Assembly (NCBI GenBank): GCA_963402885.1
Contig: OY727096.1
Location: 31,291,820-31,355,819 of the forward strand
Source: Antedon bifida
Lineage: Eukaryota; Echinodermata; Crinoidea; Comatulida; Antedonidae
Length of the DNA stretch: 64,000 bases
Reading direction: 5' to 3'
Positions 1 to 52,054 of the stretch are shown piece by piece. The position numbers and the translations under genes were made by a program. The notes under the pieces are model-generated. The model saw nothing but the letters and a program-made list of their open reading frames with translations, did no database searches and had not been told where the DNA came from. The stretch's first letter is position 1. Each line of letters begins with the position of its first letter.

Positions 1-59
1 GTCTAGTTATATATTGTATCTTACCAATCCCTTTAATGGTGACTTGTGATTTGAGTGAA

Positions 60-150
60 GATAAATAAAATAAAGAGAACATGCAGGTCTCGAACTTATG
101 CTTTCTCGCTTCCAAGTCCAATTGATACCATTGTGCCATCTCACTGTAAA
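60..150 (-). mobile_element. tRNA-like SINE head fragment
   Basis: On the minus strand a tRNA-like stretch has an A-box-like TGGCACAATGG and a B-box-like AGTTCGAGACC about 45 bases apart. It lies in the citrate synthase intron before exon 200-388. It does not fold as an intact tRNA by eye, so a tRNA-derived SINE remnant is more likely. Confidence 0.4.
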
Positions 151-199
151 CAATTGAAATGAATGGATATTAATATTCATATGTTTTGTACTTATTTAG

Positions 200-3161
200 A
201 CTGATGCGATATCCAAGGACTGGGCCCTTCGTGCCGATGTACCACCTCACGTTGTACAAATGCTTAACAACTTTCCCAACACTCTCCATCCGATGTCACA
301 GTTCAGTGCTGCCATCACTGCCATGAACAGCGAGAGTAAATTTGCCAAGGCATACTCAGAAGGAGTGAACAAAGCACTCTACTGGGAGGTAATTTAAAAA
401 AAGTTATTGTTGATCACATTGTTATGAGAATGGATACCTGTTTTTTTTCCACTAGGCGAATTTGTTTATGCGAATTAGCTTATACGCATACGTATTCATG
501 TTACCATCTTTCAAATCCATCTCTGCGACGAATTCTAGTTCCTTGAGTTTTTCACTTAAACGAAATTGGAAGTAGATACAATTAAAACTACCATCTACTT
601 TTTTGCGAAGCAAAAAATTGCACAACCAATCACGTTCATGAGCACTCATGCAAATCGAAAAGCTTAGCAGACATGTGATGAACATGAAAATCGCAGCTGA
701 TCATTTTTGTAGTGGAAAGGGTAGTGCGACATTTTCCTCTATGGGAATTTGCGCAAATTAATCTATTGGAAAAAATTCTTTAACTAGCGATCATTGCGTG
801 TCATGCTTAGCTAAGTTTTTCATAATAGTAAAAAATTAATAAAAAGTTAATAGGAGGTGTTATATTGTTTTTACAATGCATTTCCATGTATAAATATGCC
901 TGAAAATGAATATTGACAATAATCACTGGCAATAGATTTAAAATTTAACTATGCATAGTCAGTACGCAATTTGTTGTTTCTTATGTTTTATAGTACACAT
1001 ACGAAGACACAATGGACCTTATTGCTAAATTGCCCACCATAGCTGCTATCATCTACCGCAACCTTTATCGTGATGGCAAAATTGGCGTCATCGATGCCGA
1101 TAAAGACTGGTCTCAAAATTTCACCACAATGCTTGGCTATGATGATCCAACATTCACAGAGCTTATGCGTCTTTACCTCACAATACACAGGTAAATGTTG
1201 CCGTTCATTGCTTTATCTATTATTTGTTTATTAGAATATTTTATTACTACTATATTTGTAACAATTACATTTTTATGTATATTTTTTTCACTCCTTTTAT
1301 TAAAACATTGTCTGTCTTTGTATTGTGATTTTAAAGTTTTATTGTAATTTTTTTAATGTCTTTTTATGAATATATTTTAATCTATTGCTCTAAACAATAG
1401 GATCATACGTAAAACAAGTGCAATCTATACCTGATATATTTATTTATCCTGTATAAGTATGTTTATAAATATATATAGCAATTGTCCTGCCATGGATTTA
1501 TTGTTCGTTATACAGGCAGTTATACCTCCCATACCTGTCATCCATGAAGTGGATGTGCTGTATCTCTCTATATCCCCTTTTTATACATTTTAACTTTCTT
1601 TTAGTGACCATGAGGGTGGCAATGTCAGTGCCCATAGTGTCCACCTTGTCAGAAGTGCTCTATCATCAACCTATTAATTATACATTTTAACTTTCTTTTA
1701 GTGACCACGAGGGTGGCAATGTCAGTGCCCATAGTGTCCATCTTGTTGGAAGTGCTCTATCAGACCCTTATCTCTCATTTGCAGCTGGTATGAATGGATT
1801 GGCTGGCCCACTGCATGGATTAGCTAATCAGGTATTGACATGTTATTTGTTGTCTTGTAGTTACAATGATTGTTTTAGAATACAGTGTGCAGTATTTCAC
1901 TCAGAATTTCTGTTATGTAGCTATGGAGTAGGATACTTAATCTACTGCTGCCACATTGTGTGGGATCATCGCTTTTGAGGTTTATAAGAAATGTTGGGCC
2001 GGCTTGGGAATATCGCGTCTGTTGCTTTTTAGTCTGGATAGTGATGTAATGATAAGGGAATCGGATTAGTATGTGATAAGCGTAGGTTTCGAGTCTGCCT
2101 GTGCCATACTGATTGCATCCCTTACTCTCGTTTCCCTGTCCTTCATATGAAAAGCGAAGCTTGTGGTCCTTTTGAAACTCCCAACCTCATAGACATAAAG
2201 CATCATAAATCAGCTAATCAGATGCCAGTTTGCATTGTCTAACCCTCCCACTTCTTCTTGTTGCCTATTTCCTCCTCTAATGTATTATGTTATTTCTTTC
2301 TCTTACATTATTTCTATCTCGTACATTATTTCTGTCTCTTACATTTTTATATATTTTTTTCCAATAGGAAGTATTAGTATGGATTACAAAGCTTCGTGAA
2401 AAACTTGGCGGTGACGTGTCAGATGACCAATTAAAAGAATTTATTTGGAATACGCTGAAATCAGGACAGGTCTGTACAACATGTATATTTGTTGAAAAAT
2501 ATATATATATATATAATCATTCATTCCCTGTTCATTATGCTATAGAATCTTAATATTTAAATTAAATGCAACAATATACATGCAAATGCCTTCACCTTTG
2601 AATTAGAGGACCTAATAACGTTCCTTATCATGGCTTAATACAGTGTTTGAATTATTTTTAGGTTGTACCAGGGTATGGACATGCTGTACTACGAAAGACT
2701 GACCCACGCTACATGTGTCAACGTGAATTTGCATTCAAACACCTCCCAGGTGACCCTCTCTTTAGACTGGTAGCCCAATTATATGATGTGGTTCCAGATG
2801 TCCTCCTTGAGCATGGCAAGGCTAAGAACCCATGGCCTAATGTTGATGCCCACAGTGGAGTATTGCTTCAGGTAAGAATTGGGGTATTTAGACTGGATCC
2901 AAGATGGTGGATAATTTTAAAGGTTGTATTGTAACCTTCATTCATTCATGTAAACTTCATTTCATTATATTTTAAACCATGTTTGTCTTTTTGTAGCACT
3001 TTGGCATGACTGAAATGAACTACTACACAGTCCTGTTTGGCGTTTCCCGAGCTCTTGGTGTACTCTCATCACTCATCTGGGATCGTGCTCTAGGTCTGCC
3101 CCTTGAACGACCAAAATCTATGAGCACAAGCGGACTCAAGAAACTTGTTGGTTTAAAGTAG
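200..3161 (+). CDS. CS: Citrate synthase, mitochondrial (3' part; N-terminus off the left edge)
   Basis: Condenses acetyl-CoA and oxaloacetate to citrate, the entry step of the TCA cycle in the mitochondrial matrix. Six exons are seen: 200-388, 994-1190, 1702-1831, 2368-2469, 2662-2871 and 2997-3161 (stop TAG). All have AG/GT borders and joining phases, giving 330 residues of a family near 465, so about 135 N-terminal residues with the targeting peptide lie upstream. The three catalytic residues of the family are present: His in [13 protein letters not shown] (exon 3), His in [13 protein letters not shown] (exon 5, the citrate synthase signature) and Asp in [11 protein letters not shown] (end of exon 5). 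The last exon holds the conserved FGVSRALGV and [10 protein letters not shown] blocks. Introns are short (about 0.1-0.6 kb). The third intron-exon junction is preceded by a broken copy of exon 3 (see 1581-1677). Identity is near certain from continuous similarity to animal citrate synthases. Confidence 0.97.
389..993 (+). other. Citrate synthase intron, no further feature seen
   Basis: AT-rich intron between the first two visible CS exons. Short open frames on the minus strand here have no recognisable similarity. Confidence 0.6.
1581..1677 (+). pseudogene. Truncated tandem duplicate of citrate synthase exon 3 (pseudo-exon)
   Basis: A 97-bp unit holding the intron 3' end (TTTCTTTTAG) and the first 63 bases of exon 3 is repeated directly: 1581-1664 matches 1678-1761 with a handful of differences. 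The upstream copy has a usable-looking acceptor and reads [20 protein letters not shown], then meets a TAA stop after five more codons (SSTY-stop) with no donor. It cannot replace the real exon at 1702-1831. Splicing to it would truncate the enzyme before its first catalytic histidine. Confidence 0.85.
1832..2367 (+). other. Citrate synthase intron with a weak tRNA-like motif
   Basis: Intron between the exon with the first catalytic histidine and the 102-bp exon. Around 2035-2105 there is a B-box-like GGTTTCGAGTC preceded by tRNA-like sequence, which could be an old SINE head. Nothing else is recognised. Confidence 0.35.
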
Positions 3162-3207
3162 TTTTTTACAAAAGAATATGTTAATGCATAAATGAAATAC
3201 ACATCAA

Positions 3208-3213
3208 AATAAA
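3208..3213 (+). terminator. Candidate polyadenylation signal of CS
   Basis: AATAAA lies 47 bases after the CS stop codon, which implies a very short 3' UTR. Other AATAAA words occur farther on (for example near 3500), so use of this one is inferred. Confidence 0.5.
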
Positions 3214-3556
3214 CTGAAAAAAAATTTAAATTATATAGTAAATAATTATAACTGAAACTAACTATCAATCTTATTTCAGCCGCAAAGTAGGTAGAATATG
3301 ACCGGGTTAAACCGTCTTCATATAAACAAATTTAACTTTTGAAGATGCCTTTTTCTTGAAGTAAATAAACATCGACCAAAAACAAGGCACTTTACGTAAT
3401 TGTATTACATTAAGCAATTTAGCTGGGATAAAATATATCCCAATTGGATAATTTTGTTACTGGATGCTTAATTTACTTGCGTACCAATCTTCAATAACAA
3501 TAATAAAATATCTTTTCAAATGCATGCTGTTAATACAGACTTCAACTGAGCATGTG

Positions 3557-3701
3557 TAAAGCTCTGTCTACACTATCAAACTTGATGTGACAAAAAAGTG
3601 TGATATGCCCAACTATGGTAGTGATGACATCATCATGTCCATATATGGGTACATCACTTTTTTTTTGTCGCATGAAGTTTTATAGTGTAGACAGAGCTTT
3701 A
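3557..3701. mobile_element. MITE family A, copy 1 (AAGCTCTGTCTACACT ends, TA target)
   Basis: A 141-bp non-coding element with near-perfect terminal inverted repeats beginning AAGCTCTGTCTACACTAT, flanked on both sides by TA as in Tc1/mariner-type insertions. The interior repeats words such as ATATGGGTACATCAC. Four further copies lie in this window. Confidence 0.85.
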
Positions 3702-4941
3702 AGATTCTTTAAGGCTATATCAGCACCTGTGACTACAAAAAAAAATGTGGGAAAGTTGCAGAGTTATTAATATCTGGGATTGTCCAAACGCAGGTGTCCA
3801 TCTAGAATATGCATTACTATCCTGACACCTGTCTTGTCACGATCTCTAATACATGCTCATTCACTGGTATGCCACAATCCAGAACACATTATTTAGATGT
3901 CTGTATATTTCCAAACATGAGTGTACAGTAGTCCTATGTATATACATACCTTACCTCATACTGTATATATAACTAAAAATATTCCACCACTGTAGTAGGA
4001 TTTTATCCCATTGAATATGATCATTTAACCAATTTGTTTAGTAGACTATGTGGTACCCTACGGCAGATATCTTAAGAGAAGCAAAAGAGAAGTGAAAGGA
4101 ATATGGCATTGCTGGAGTTTACCAGATGCAACAATGCCACATCAATTAATATCACAAACATACCTGTGATAAAAACATTACAATTATATAACATTCATTA
4201 TAATTTAATTACAAAGTGAAATTCAATTGAATAGGTTGTTTTATTTGTTGATTGAGTAATCCTATTGGATATTGTTTGCAGTTGAAAGCCTGGTAAAGAT
4301 TTGTTGAATAGAGGCTGACATACATCTTAATAGATTGAATAGTGTTTTGAGTTATTTCATGTGTAATGTTCAAACTGAATATAAAATGTGTTTTCATCAT
4401 ATGCAATAAAGAGATTGATTTGTGCAAAAGGATAATTATTATAATAAGTATTGATTTTGCATTTTTTGGTTATTATTGTATGTAAATGGCTTAACCTGTA
4501 ATGAACAAATTATGTATTGCCATATTGCCATTCTATCAACATAATGTATCATTATATCTATCAGACTATAGCTATGTTTAAAATTTATGCTCTTTATTGT
4601 AGTTTGGCTTGGTCTGAGATTAAAAGCCAAAAAAAAAAATGGTCAAACATAATATTCCCCCCCTCAACCCGACCACCTGATGTATCTCTGAAACATATAC
4701 AATTGATTGAGGTACATTAGTGTTAACAACATGGAGGTCTAGGAGAGTTGTTGTTCATACAAGCACTTGCCACATGTACTCGGAGGGATCAGCTTAAAGG
4801 CTAATTCACACAGACAAACTCTGTGTGCCAGCAATATGTTTTTTATGCATGTCTCCAATGGGGCACCCCGTAGCTTTGTATCACACTGACCTGAACAAGT
4901 ATTAAAGAGATTTCATCAAATGCCAGCCTGTAATTCACCAC

Positions 4942-5106
4942 TACAGCTCTGTCTACACTATCAAACTAGTTTGACAAACAAAGTGTGATGTGTCAAATAT
5001 GGTAGTGATATGCCCAAATATGGTAGTAGTGATATGACATCATCATGTCCAATATATGGGCACATTTTTTTGTCACATAAAGTTTGATTGTGTAGACAGA
5101 GCTTTA
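4942..5106. mobile_element. MITE family A, copy 2
   Basis: About 161 bp with the same ends (AGCTCTGTCTACACTATC and its reverse complement), TA on both sides, and an internal partial duplication of the phrase around ATGGTAGTGATATG. It lies just beyond the likely HSPE1 3' end. Confidence 0.85.
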
Positions 5107-5420
5107 GACAAAACAAAACAGATCATCTATATAATAAGAACCTTTTATTCATGTTTATTAAAAAGGCAGTTAAACGCACATGAACCCATACAATTTGACA
5201 TTATTTAACATTTCTATTATTCCTTGTTGCCAATTTCACCATAACAAATTTAAATTGTTTTTCATGTTGGTCATAACTATGTACTGTATTTACTATACTA
5301 ATCAAACAGTCACAAAATTAGTAATGCTAAGTCATTGGTTTCACTTCAGCCTTCAGACGATCTTTAGCCAGGATTATACTTTGTATAAATAAATCTTTGT
5401 TTCTACAGGTAATGTTATCT

Positions 5421-6455
5421 TCATGATTCATACTTGGCTAGAATGTCTCCCTCTCTGAATAAATGGTATTCCTGAAAAAAAAAATAATGCCACATTATTA
5501 CAATTTGGAACAGGCGTTTAGGGTGGTTATGCACTTGTCAATTGTATAACACACTATACAACAACAACAGCTCATCTTCCTCACCTTTTCATCAAGTGTA
5601 ATTTTAGTGCCTCCATACTCTGGAAGTAGTACTCTGTCGCCAACAGTAACAGATACTTGTTGATTTTTACCATCCTATAGAAAAAAAAAATTCATAGTTA
5701 ATACCCACAACCATAAAAGACTCAATGCTACACCACTACGCCAACCGAACCGAATCAGTGTTAAACTTTGTATATTATTTATTTAACTCAAATTTGCGCA
5801 CACGACTGGGCCAGCCATGTATATGGCCTTGTTTAATTGACAAATCACGATCACATTTATTATATTAGTTCCACAGGTCTCTAAGAGTCTAATGCTGGGG
5901 CAATTGTATCTTAAGGCGAAACTGTAACCAGGCATGGTGTATTTTAAATCTGTAGGGAAAATGAAGTGATGAAATTACATCCATCCTTGCTCCTGGTCCT
6001 GTAGCTACCACCGTTGCATCAAGTACTTTAGCTTGGCCTTTCTGGGGAATCATAATTCCGCTCTTCGTTTTCAGCTCTGGCAGGAATCGTTCTACCAGTA
6101 CACGATCAAACAGAGGACGGAAATTCTTCAATGCTGCCTATAAAACAAAAAGAAAATACACAATACCAACCAAATTAGATACATATCCATTGGATTACAG
6201 TTTAGCCCACACCTAGCCTCACTACAAAGAGGCACACATCCACAAGTCAAGTATCATCATCATTTGATTTTTGCTTGATTGAAGTTGATAGCCAGGGCGG
6301 CCTACTCAACTCAACTGATGATCATTGACCTATTCCCTGTCTGGCCTAGGCCTAGCTATAACATTAATGTTTTTGACTGACACAGAAAACAAAACGCTCG
6401 GTTTAAGCTATTTTTATATTCATTATAAAACATGCAATCAAAATTTACTCACCAT
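5421..6455 (-). CDS. HSPE1: 10-kDa heat shock protein, mitochondrial (chaperonin 10)
   Basis: Lid of the HSP60 folding chamber in the mitochondrial matrix. Four minus-strand coding segments: 6453-6455 (ATG only, followed directly by donor GTGAGT), 5979-6137, 5585-5674 and 5421-5471 (stop TGA). They join in phase to 100 residues, against about 102 in vertebrates. The chaperonin-10 signature is residues 8-32, from FRPLFDRVLVERF through KSGIMI, and includes the mobile loop that touches HSP60. VGDRVLLPEYGGTKI and the C-terminal LFREGDILAKY roof/barrel strands follow. An initiator codon alone in the first coding exon agrees with the animal HSPE1 structure. The gene is divergent from HSPD1, start codons 1.1 kb apart. 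The second-intron donor was set at GTAATT because it restores the family length exactly. Confidence 0.96.
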
Positions 6456-6572
6456 TTTAAAAAATTCTGACAAATTATGCAATTATTCTAATTCAAAAAG
6501 CAACACAACTTTACTACCCTCCTTTCTCACGATACAAAATCACACATGGTGTCGACCGGTCGGTGTTCTCAA

Positions 6573-6584
6573 TGCGCATGCGTA
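6573..6584. promoter_or_regulatory. NRF1-like binding site
   Basis: TGCGCATGCGTA matches the palindromic NRF1 consensus (YGCGCAYGCGCR) at 11 of 12 positions. It lies about 120 bases upstream of the HSPE1 ATG. NRF1 typically drives nuclear genes for mitochondrial proteins. A weaker TTTGCGCACATG half-match lies near 7016-7027, towards HSPD1. Confidence 0.55.
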
Positions 6585-6768
6585 ATTCAATGGTAATTTG
6601 CTGTATTAACTGCGATTTTATGCAATTTAGAAAACGCTCTAAAAATGTGCATTACTGCATGTAATGTTAAACAATTCTTTCTTTAATTATGTCAACTTTT
6701 GATTAACATTTATGAACGTAAATAAAATAACACGCAATATTAGAGTGCGGTTTCACCACACTTGATCC

Positions 6769-6783
6769 AGAATGTTCTTCGAA
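6769..6783. promoter_or_regulatory. Heat-shock-element-like site
   Basis: AGAATGTTCTTCGAA has two correctly spaced inverted units (GAAtgTTC) and a third GAA displaced by one base. It lies in the divergent promoter of two heat shock genes. Two perfect units plus a shifted third make a plausible but imperfect HSF1 site. Confidence 0.5.
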
Positions 6784-7570
6784 AAGATGTGCCCTGAAGC
6801 TGTATAAATAAATTCACAGTTTTAGTAACGATATCATTCCCTAAAATAAGAGTTTAGTAACTATCAATTGAACTATATTAATATAATAGTTTGTATTATA
6901 AATGATGCACTTGTGCGAAATTGATTTTATTATAAATTTACGTTTCATAATATGCGGATGACCTTTGAACGACCTTAGAATGCGCAAGTAGGGCCCCAAC
7001 AATTAAAGGCCGGTGTTTGCGCACATGTTTTCTTGTATCGCTCGCTGATCGGTTGTTGTAGGCTCAAATCATCCAGGGAAAGGTTCCCGTACAAATCTCC
7101 ATAAAATTCACCACGTTTTACAAAAATCTATTAAATTTACACATTGAAATAAATATGTAAGTATTATATTCATTTTCTACAAACATTATAAGCCGTTTTT
7201 CTTTTGTAAATACGTGTTCGACTGGCGACTATTTTTAATTAAGACTAGCTAGCATAGCAATCCACCACACGCACACGTGTGTTTAACCGGGCTCCAGCCG
7301 TACTCGTCCTTTATCAGAGTGTGCAAGAGAATAGGGCTAGACCTAGACTACAGACTAATATCTTTTGCATTAATAATATTGATATATGAATATGAAATAA
7401 ATAGGCAACACTTACTCAACAACCAAGATATTTTTTATTTTAGTTAACTCAATGGTAAATAAATTAGGAATTAAAAATGTAAATTATTGTTTTAAAAATG
7501 GTCAGATTAAAGTGTGATGAATGTATAATTTATTAGTAATAGTTTCTTTATTTTCACAGAAAATTTAAAA

Positions 7571-12687
<5,117 letters not shown>

Positions 12688-15600
12688 AGCCAAAATATCC
12701 ATTTTATTAAATATTAAATTTTTATGAAGAGGAACTGTGAATGGTAAACATGGTGCTGTGTGAGAGTGGACCAACGCGGTAACACTTCAGAGACATGTGA
12801 ACAAAACATGAACATCAAGAGGCTTGTTGAGTAACATCTGTATGACGTCAGATGATGCTTTGTAGGCGAATTATTTTACAGAATACTTTATAAATTTATA
12901 ACCTCCCTATTCCTAAAGGAATTTGCACATGAAAACAAACACTGCCCTATCTTCCTTATTTGATGCAACAACAGTACAATAAACATAGGTATATCCCAGT
13001 ATAGAATACAGATTGTAAACACTGTCAAAAATGTTTTGTATATGATTAAAAATGTGTTAATAAGTTTTGATTTAAATTTAGCTTTACACCTACTTGTTGT
13101 ATCTATTTTAAGACCCGTCATTGTCTGAGATGGTGAGTTCTGTGAATGCTATTTGTCCCAACAAGTTATGTGTAAAAATCTAATTAGTTATTAATAGCAG
13201 ATGTGTCTGTTAAAAGTTGTTTACACAAAATGACTAGATTGTATAAGGTGATACAAACAAAAACTGAATGAATAAACTCATCTAGTAATCACAATACACA
13301 TGTATTATTGAACCAATAAGGATGTTTTCACACCTTGTATTGTTACAAAAATGTCACCCTTTATACCTAACAAATTAATGATTTCACTATGATGTTAATG
13401 TCCCTCTAACCCATGGTAATTCCAATATTATAAAACCTTTTTTTATTTATGTGAAAATGATATTAAACAATGTAACTGTTTACCAATGATTATTAATTAT
13501 GGGGAAATTAAAAAAACTATTAAAGCTACTAAAATATTTTGTGTGCTGGTTTCAATTTGTGACTATACAGAACAGTACGGTAATCAAATCCCTCATTTTA
13601 TTCTGTACACTGCGGCAATTTGCAGACTTTGCTTTTTCGCCATTATGTTGTTACACGTCGGACCTTTTTATTTGAATTGCCCCGTGTGGGATGATTAAAG
13701 AATTTTGAATTGTGTACAGCTAAACTAAGGAAGTATAAAATAAAGCATTAGTCCTATTATTCCTGTCATCTAAGATCGGAAAAATGAAATTAACCATATT
13801 TCCTTATTTTATTCTCAATAAATCTTTCATATAGGCCTACAAAATATTACACTTGCAGGCTAAATGGCAAAATTGCATACGTCTACACAAATTTAAATAT
13901 CTGATAGAAACACAAAACAAAAAAAAACATTTGAAATACACGGGGAAATACAAAAAGAAATCAATTCATTATCTGGCCTAATTATAAATTTAATTTAGAA
14001 AGTCTAAACGTAAAGAGCAACTAATATTGATCAATATACACGTTATTAAATTATTAACGCATCAATCGATTTTTTGAAAGTTCTGAAAATGAAGAAACTT
14101 TAAAGATAAAAGAGGGCGTTCTTTGGCGTAAGTCACTGATTTCCTTAGCAACGTTGTGAAATTGTATGCTCCACCATCATTCTGTGTAAATAAGTCCGTG
14201 CGGAGTGGTGTGTTTCTTTCTTTATGATCGTGCAATGTTTGGTGGAGTGGACAATGTCAACATCTATATCCGGCTATTGTGTAACAAAATATAAAGTATT
14301 TTCGAACTATTTTATTCCTAAATCTGATGGCATGTAGACGACGAGTTACGAAAAAAGTAAGTAAGTATGCTTAAATTAAAGTACTAAAAGGCCTTAGACG
14401 GAGGCCTGTTGTTTGTGTTGTCTGTCGGAAGTGAATGGATGTTGTGTGTGGGCCTACTATCGGTACGTATGACAAAAGGACATTCGTGTTTTGTAAACAG
14501 ACCATCATATAAAAGAAAATGATACATGCTTTTAAATGAATCCGTGCTCAAGTGTACAGCATAGTAAGTCTATAACAATAACCACGTTTTCTGTTTAAAA
14601 TGTACACTACTTTTGGAAGTAGCCTATACTAATAGGCTAAGTACTGTATTGTAGGTGGTAAGCTTAAGATGAGATGGGCTATTCATTAGAATTAAGCCTG
14701 ATGTAAATAATGTAAATAATGTAAATGTAATGTGTATAGTTTTGTGAATCAGTTTCTTTTGTTATTTGTCGGTAAGGTTTTAGAAATTTAAACTAAAAAA
14801 ACAGGAATCTTAAATTCTTATAATCATAAAATTACCTACAGTTCAGTAAAATTCTGTATACTAGGGCCTATAGTTTTGATTTTTAGCGACCAAATAAATA
14901 TATATAATGGTAGTTGGCATCAAAATCATGTTTTTTCTTTGATGTATGATTCTGTGATTCTCTGATCAAATTGACCTTTTGGTAATTTCAGTTCTCTTAC
15001 TGCATTAAGGCACTTGGTATTTCATGAGTAGCATGGACAGACAACGTTACAATACATACATATCTAAGTTTATGTGGCTCACAAAATTCCACTTCTGAAA
15101 GAGTCTACGTTGTGGTCCCTCAAGTGCTCTCATGTTCATACCTTAACTTGCACGCATTATTAAAAAAAAAATTAAAAAAAGTCTTATGCATTTTCCAATT
15201 GATTATTGCCGTCTTACGCAAACCTCGGCAAAAAATGCTTATTACCCCATAAATTAAGTATTAAGCAATGTTGTAATGAATTATGAAAGTTGTGTATTTA
15301 TGGTGCTTTTTTTTTAAAAACTGAAATCAAACTTATTAACGATAACGATTATAGGCAACAGGTTATATAAGTCAAAAATGCTCTCCAGGTGGAATGCCAT
15401 CCTGAGATGAGTAGTAGTAATAGTCTTGTTTATTTTTAATTCATTTATATGTAATTTTACTTTCTGTGGACCAAAGATTCTGAAATAAAAGATTGAATGA
15501 ATGAATAAATATTTAGTTTTCAAGGCCGTAGCGAGAGGTTAAAAACAGACGAGGCAAAGACGCTTTAAATATAATTATATAAAATACGATGAGCTGTGCT

Positions 15601-15843
15601 AGGGGATTGAGGTGGGTGGTGAAAACTGAAAATTTCTGTTTTCTTGTTTGGTCTGCCTCATGCTGGCTACGGCCCTGGTTTTTAAAACACATAGTGATGT
15701 GAATTAGAAAATACAGCTCATTTATTATTCACCTGTTTTATTTTGGCATTTAAACTCTGTCGAGTTTGATTCAGAATTCTGGATATTAGATTCAAAACGA
15801 TTGTGTTATTCACTCACAAATTATATTTTTCTTTACCTTTCAG
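12688..15843. other. HSPD1 3' UTR, intergenic DNA and probable cyclase 5' region
   Basis: AATAAA words at 12978-12983 and 13271-13276 are candidate HSPD1 polyadenylation signals. A GTAAGT-type donor around 14356 could close a non-coding first exon of the adenylate cyclase, whose coding exon 1 has an upstream acceptor at 15842-15843; this link is a guess. A short TGTAAATAA repeat is at about 14700-14730. No other gene was recognised. Confidence 0.45.
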
Positions 15844-15853
15844 AACAAAAGTC

Positions 15854-51256
<35,403 letters not shown>

Positions 51257-51278
51257 TGGCATCCTCTTCTGCAGACCA

Positions 51279-52015
51279 CGTCACCTAACCCAGTTAAAAA
51301 GGACATGACCACGTCACCTAACCCAGTAAAAAAATACATGACCACGTCACTCGATCAGTCAATCAATCTTGTAATCAAGTCAGTCAGTCTAGCAATCAAT
51401 CAGTCAACCTCTGAAATCAATCTGTCAAACGATCAGTCAGTCATTCTAATAATCAAGTCAATCAGTCAGTCAGTCTACCAATCAAGTCAGTCGATCAGTC
51501 CGTCATTCTAGCAATCAAGTCAGTCGATCAGTCAGTCTAGCAATCAAGTCAGTCAGTCAGTCTAGCAATCAAGTCAGTCAGTCAAGCAATCAAGTCAGTC
51601 GATCAGTCAGTCTAGCAATCAAGTCAGTCAATCTGTCAGTCAGTCTAGCAATCAAGTCAGTCAGTCAAGCAATCAAGTCAGTCAGTCAGTCTAGCAATCA
51701 AGTCAGTCAGTCAGTCTAACAATCAAGTCAGTTGATCAGTCAGTCAGTCAAGCAATCAAGTCAGTCAATCAATCAGTCAGTCAGTCTAGCAATCAAGTCA
51801 GTCAATCAGTCGGTCAGTCTAGCAATCAAGTCAGTCGATCAGTCAGTCTAGCAATCAAGTCAGTCAATCAGTCAGTCAGTCAAGCAATCAATTCAGTCGA
51901 TCAGTCAGTCAGTCTAGCAATCAATCAGTCAACTCCTGAAATCAATCTATCAACTGATCAGTCAGTCAGTCTAGCAATCAAGTCGGTCATTATATCTGTG
52001 AAACTATCTATCAAT
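51279..52015 (+). repeat. CAGT/CAAT minisatellite filling the cyclase 3' UTR
   Basis: Starts 22 bases after the stop codon with two copies of CATGACCACGTCACCTAACC, then a long array built from TCAGTCAGTCTAGCAATCAA units of varying length. AATAAA at 52049-52054 follows directly, so the array most likely lies wholly inside the mature 3' UTR. Higher-order duplication is visible: AATCAATCAGTCAACYYCTG occurs near both the start and the end. Confidence 0.88.
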
Positions 52016-52048
52016 CAAGCTTATTTTGCTTCATGATATTTTAAATGC

Positions 52049-52054
52049 AATAAA
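52049..52054 (+). terminator. Candidate polyadenylation signal of the adenylate cyclase
   Basis: First AATAAA after the stop codon at 51256, about 790 bases downstream and just after the minisatellite. Use is inferred. Confidence 0.5.

Larger units (their letters stand above)
3162..5420. other. Convergent 3' flanks of CS and HSPE1
   Basis: Space between the CS stop (+) and the HSPE1 stop (-). It contains two inverted-repeat elements (3559-3699 and 4944-5104) and the likely 3' UTRs. TTTATT words at 5144-5149 and 5154-5159 are candidate minus-strand polyadenylation signals for HSPE1. No gene seen; short open frames here are AT-rich chance frames. Confidence 0.6.
6456..7156. promoter_or_regulatory. 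Shared HSPE1/HSPD1 divergent promoter region and HSPD1 5' UTR exon
   Basis: Between the HSPE1 initiator (minus strand) and a GTAAGT donor at 7157, which probably ends a non-coding first exon of HSPD1: the first coding exon has an acceptor (TTTTCACAG) just before 7561. The region is CpG-bearing compared with its surroundings. It carries an NRF1-like site and a heat-shock-element-like site, and no clear TATA box was seen. A divergent HSP10/HSP60 promoter is the known arrangement in many animals. The exact start sites are not visible. Confidence 0.7.

Noticed and set aside
15803..15853. Upstream in-frame Met extending the adenylate cyclase by 17 residues
   Set aside because: The extension reads through a strong pyrimidine-rich splice acceptor ending at 15843, so it is intronic; ATG at 15854 is preferred.
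51305..51511. Ser/Gln/Ile-rich frame after the cyclase stop
   Set aside because: Translation of the CAGT minisatellite in the 3' UTR.
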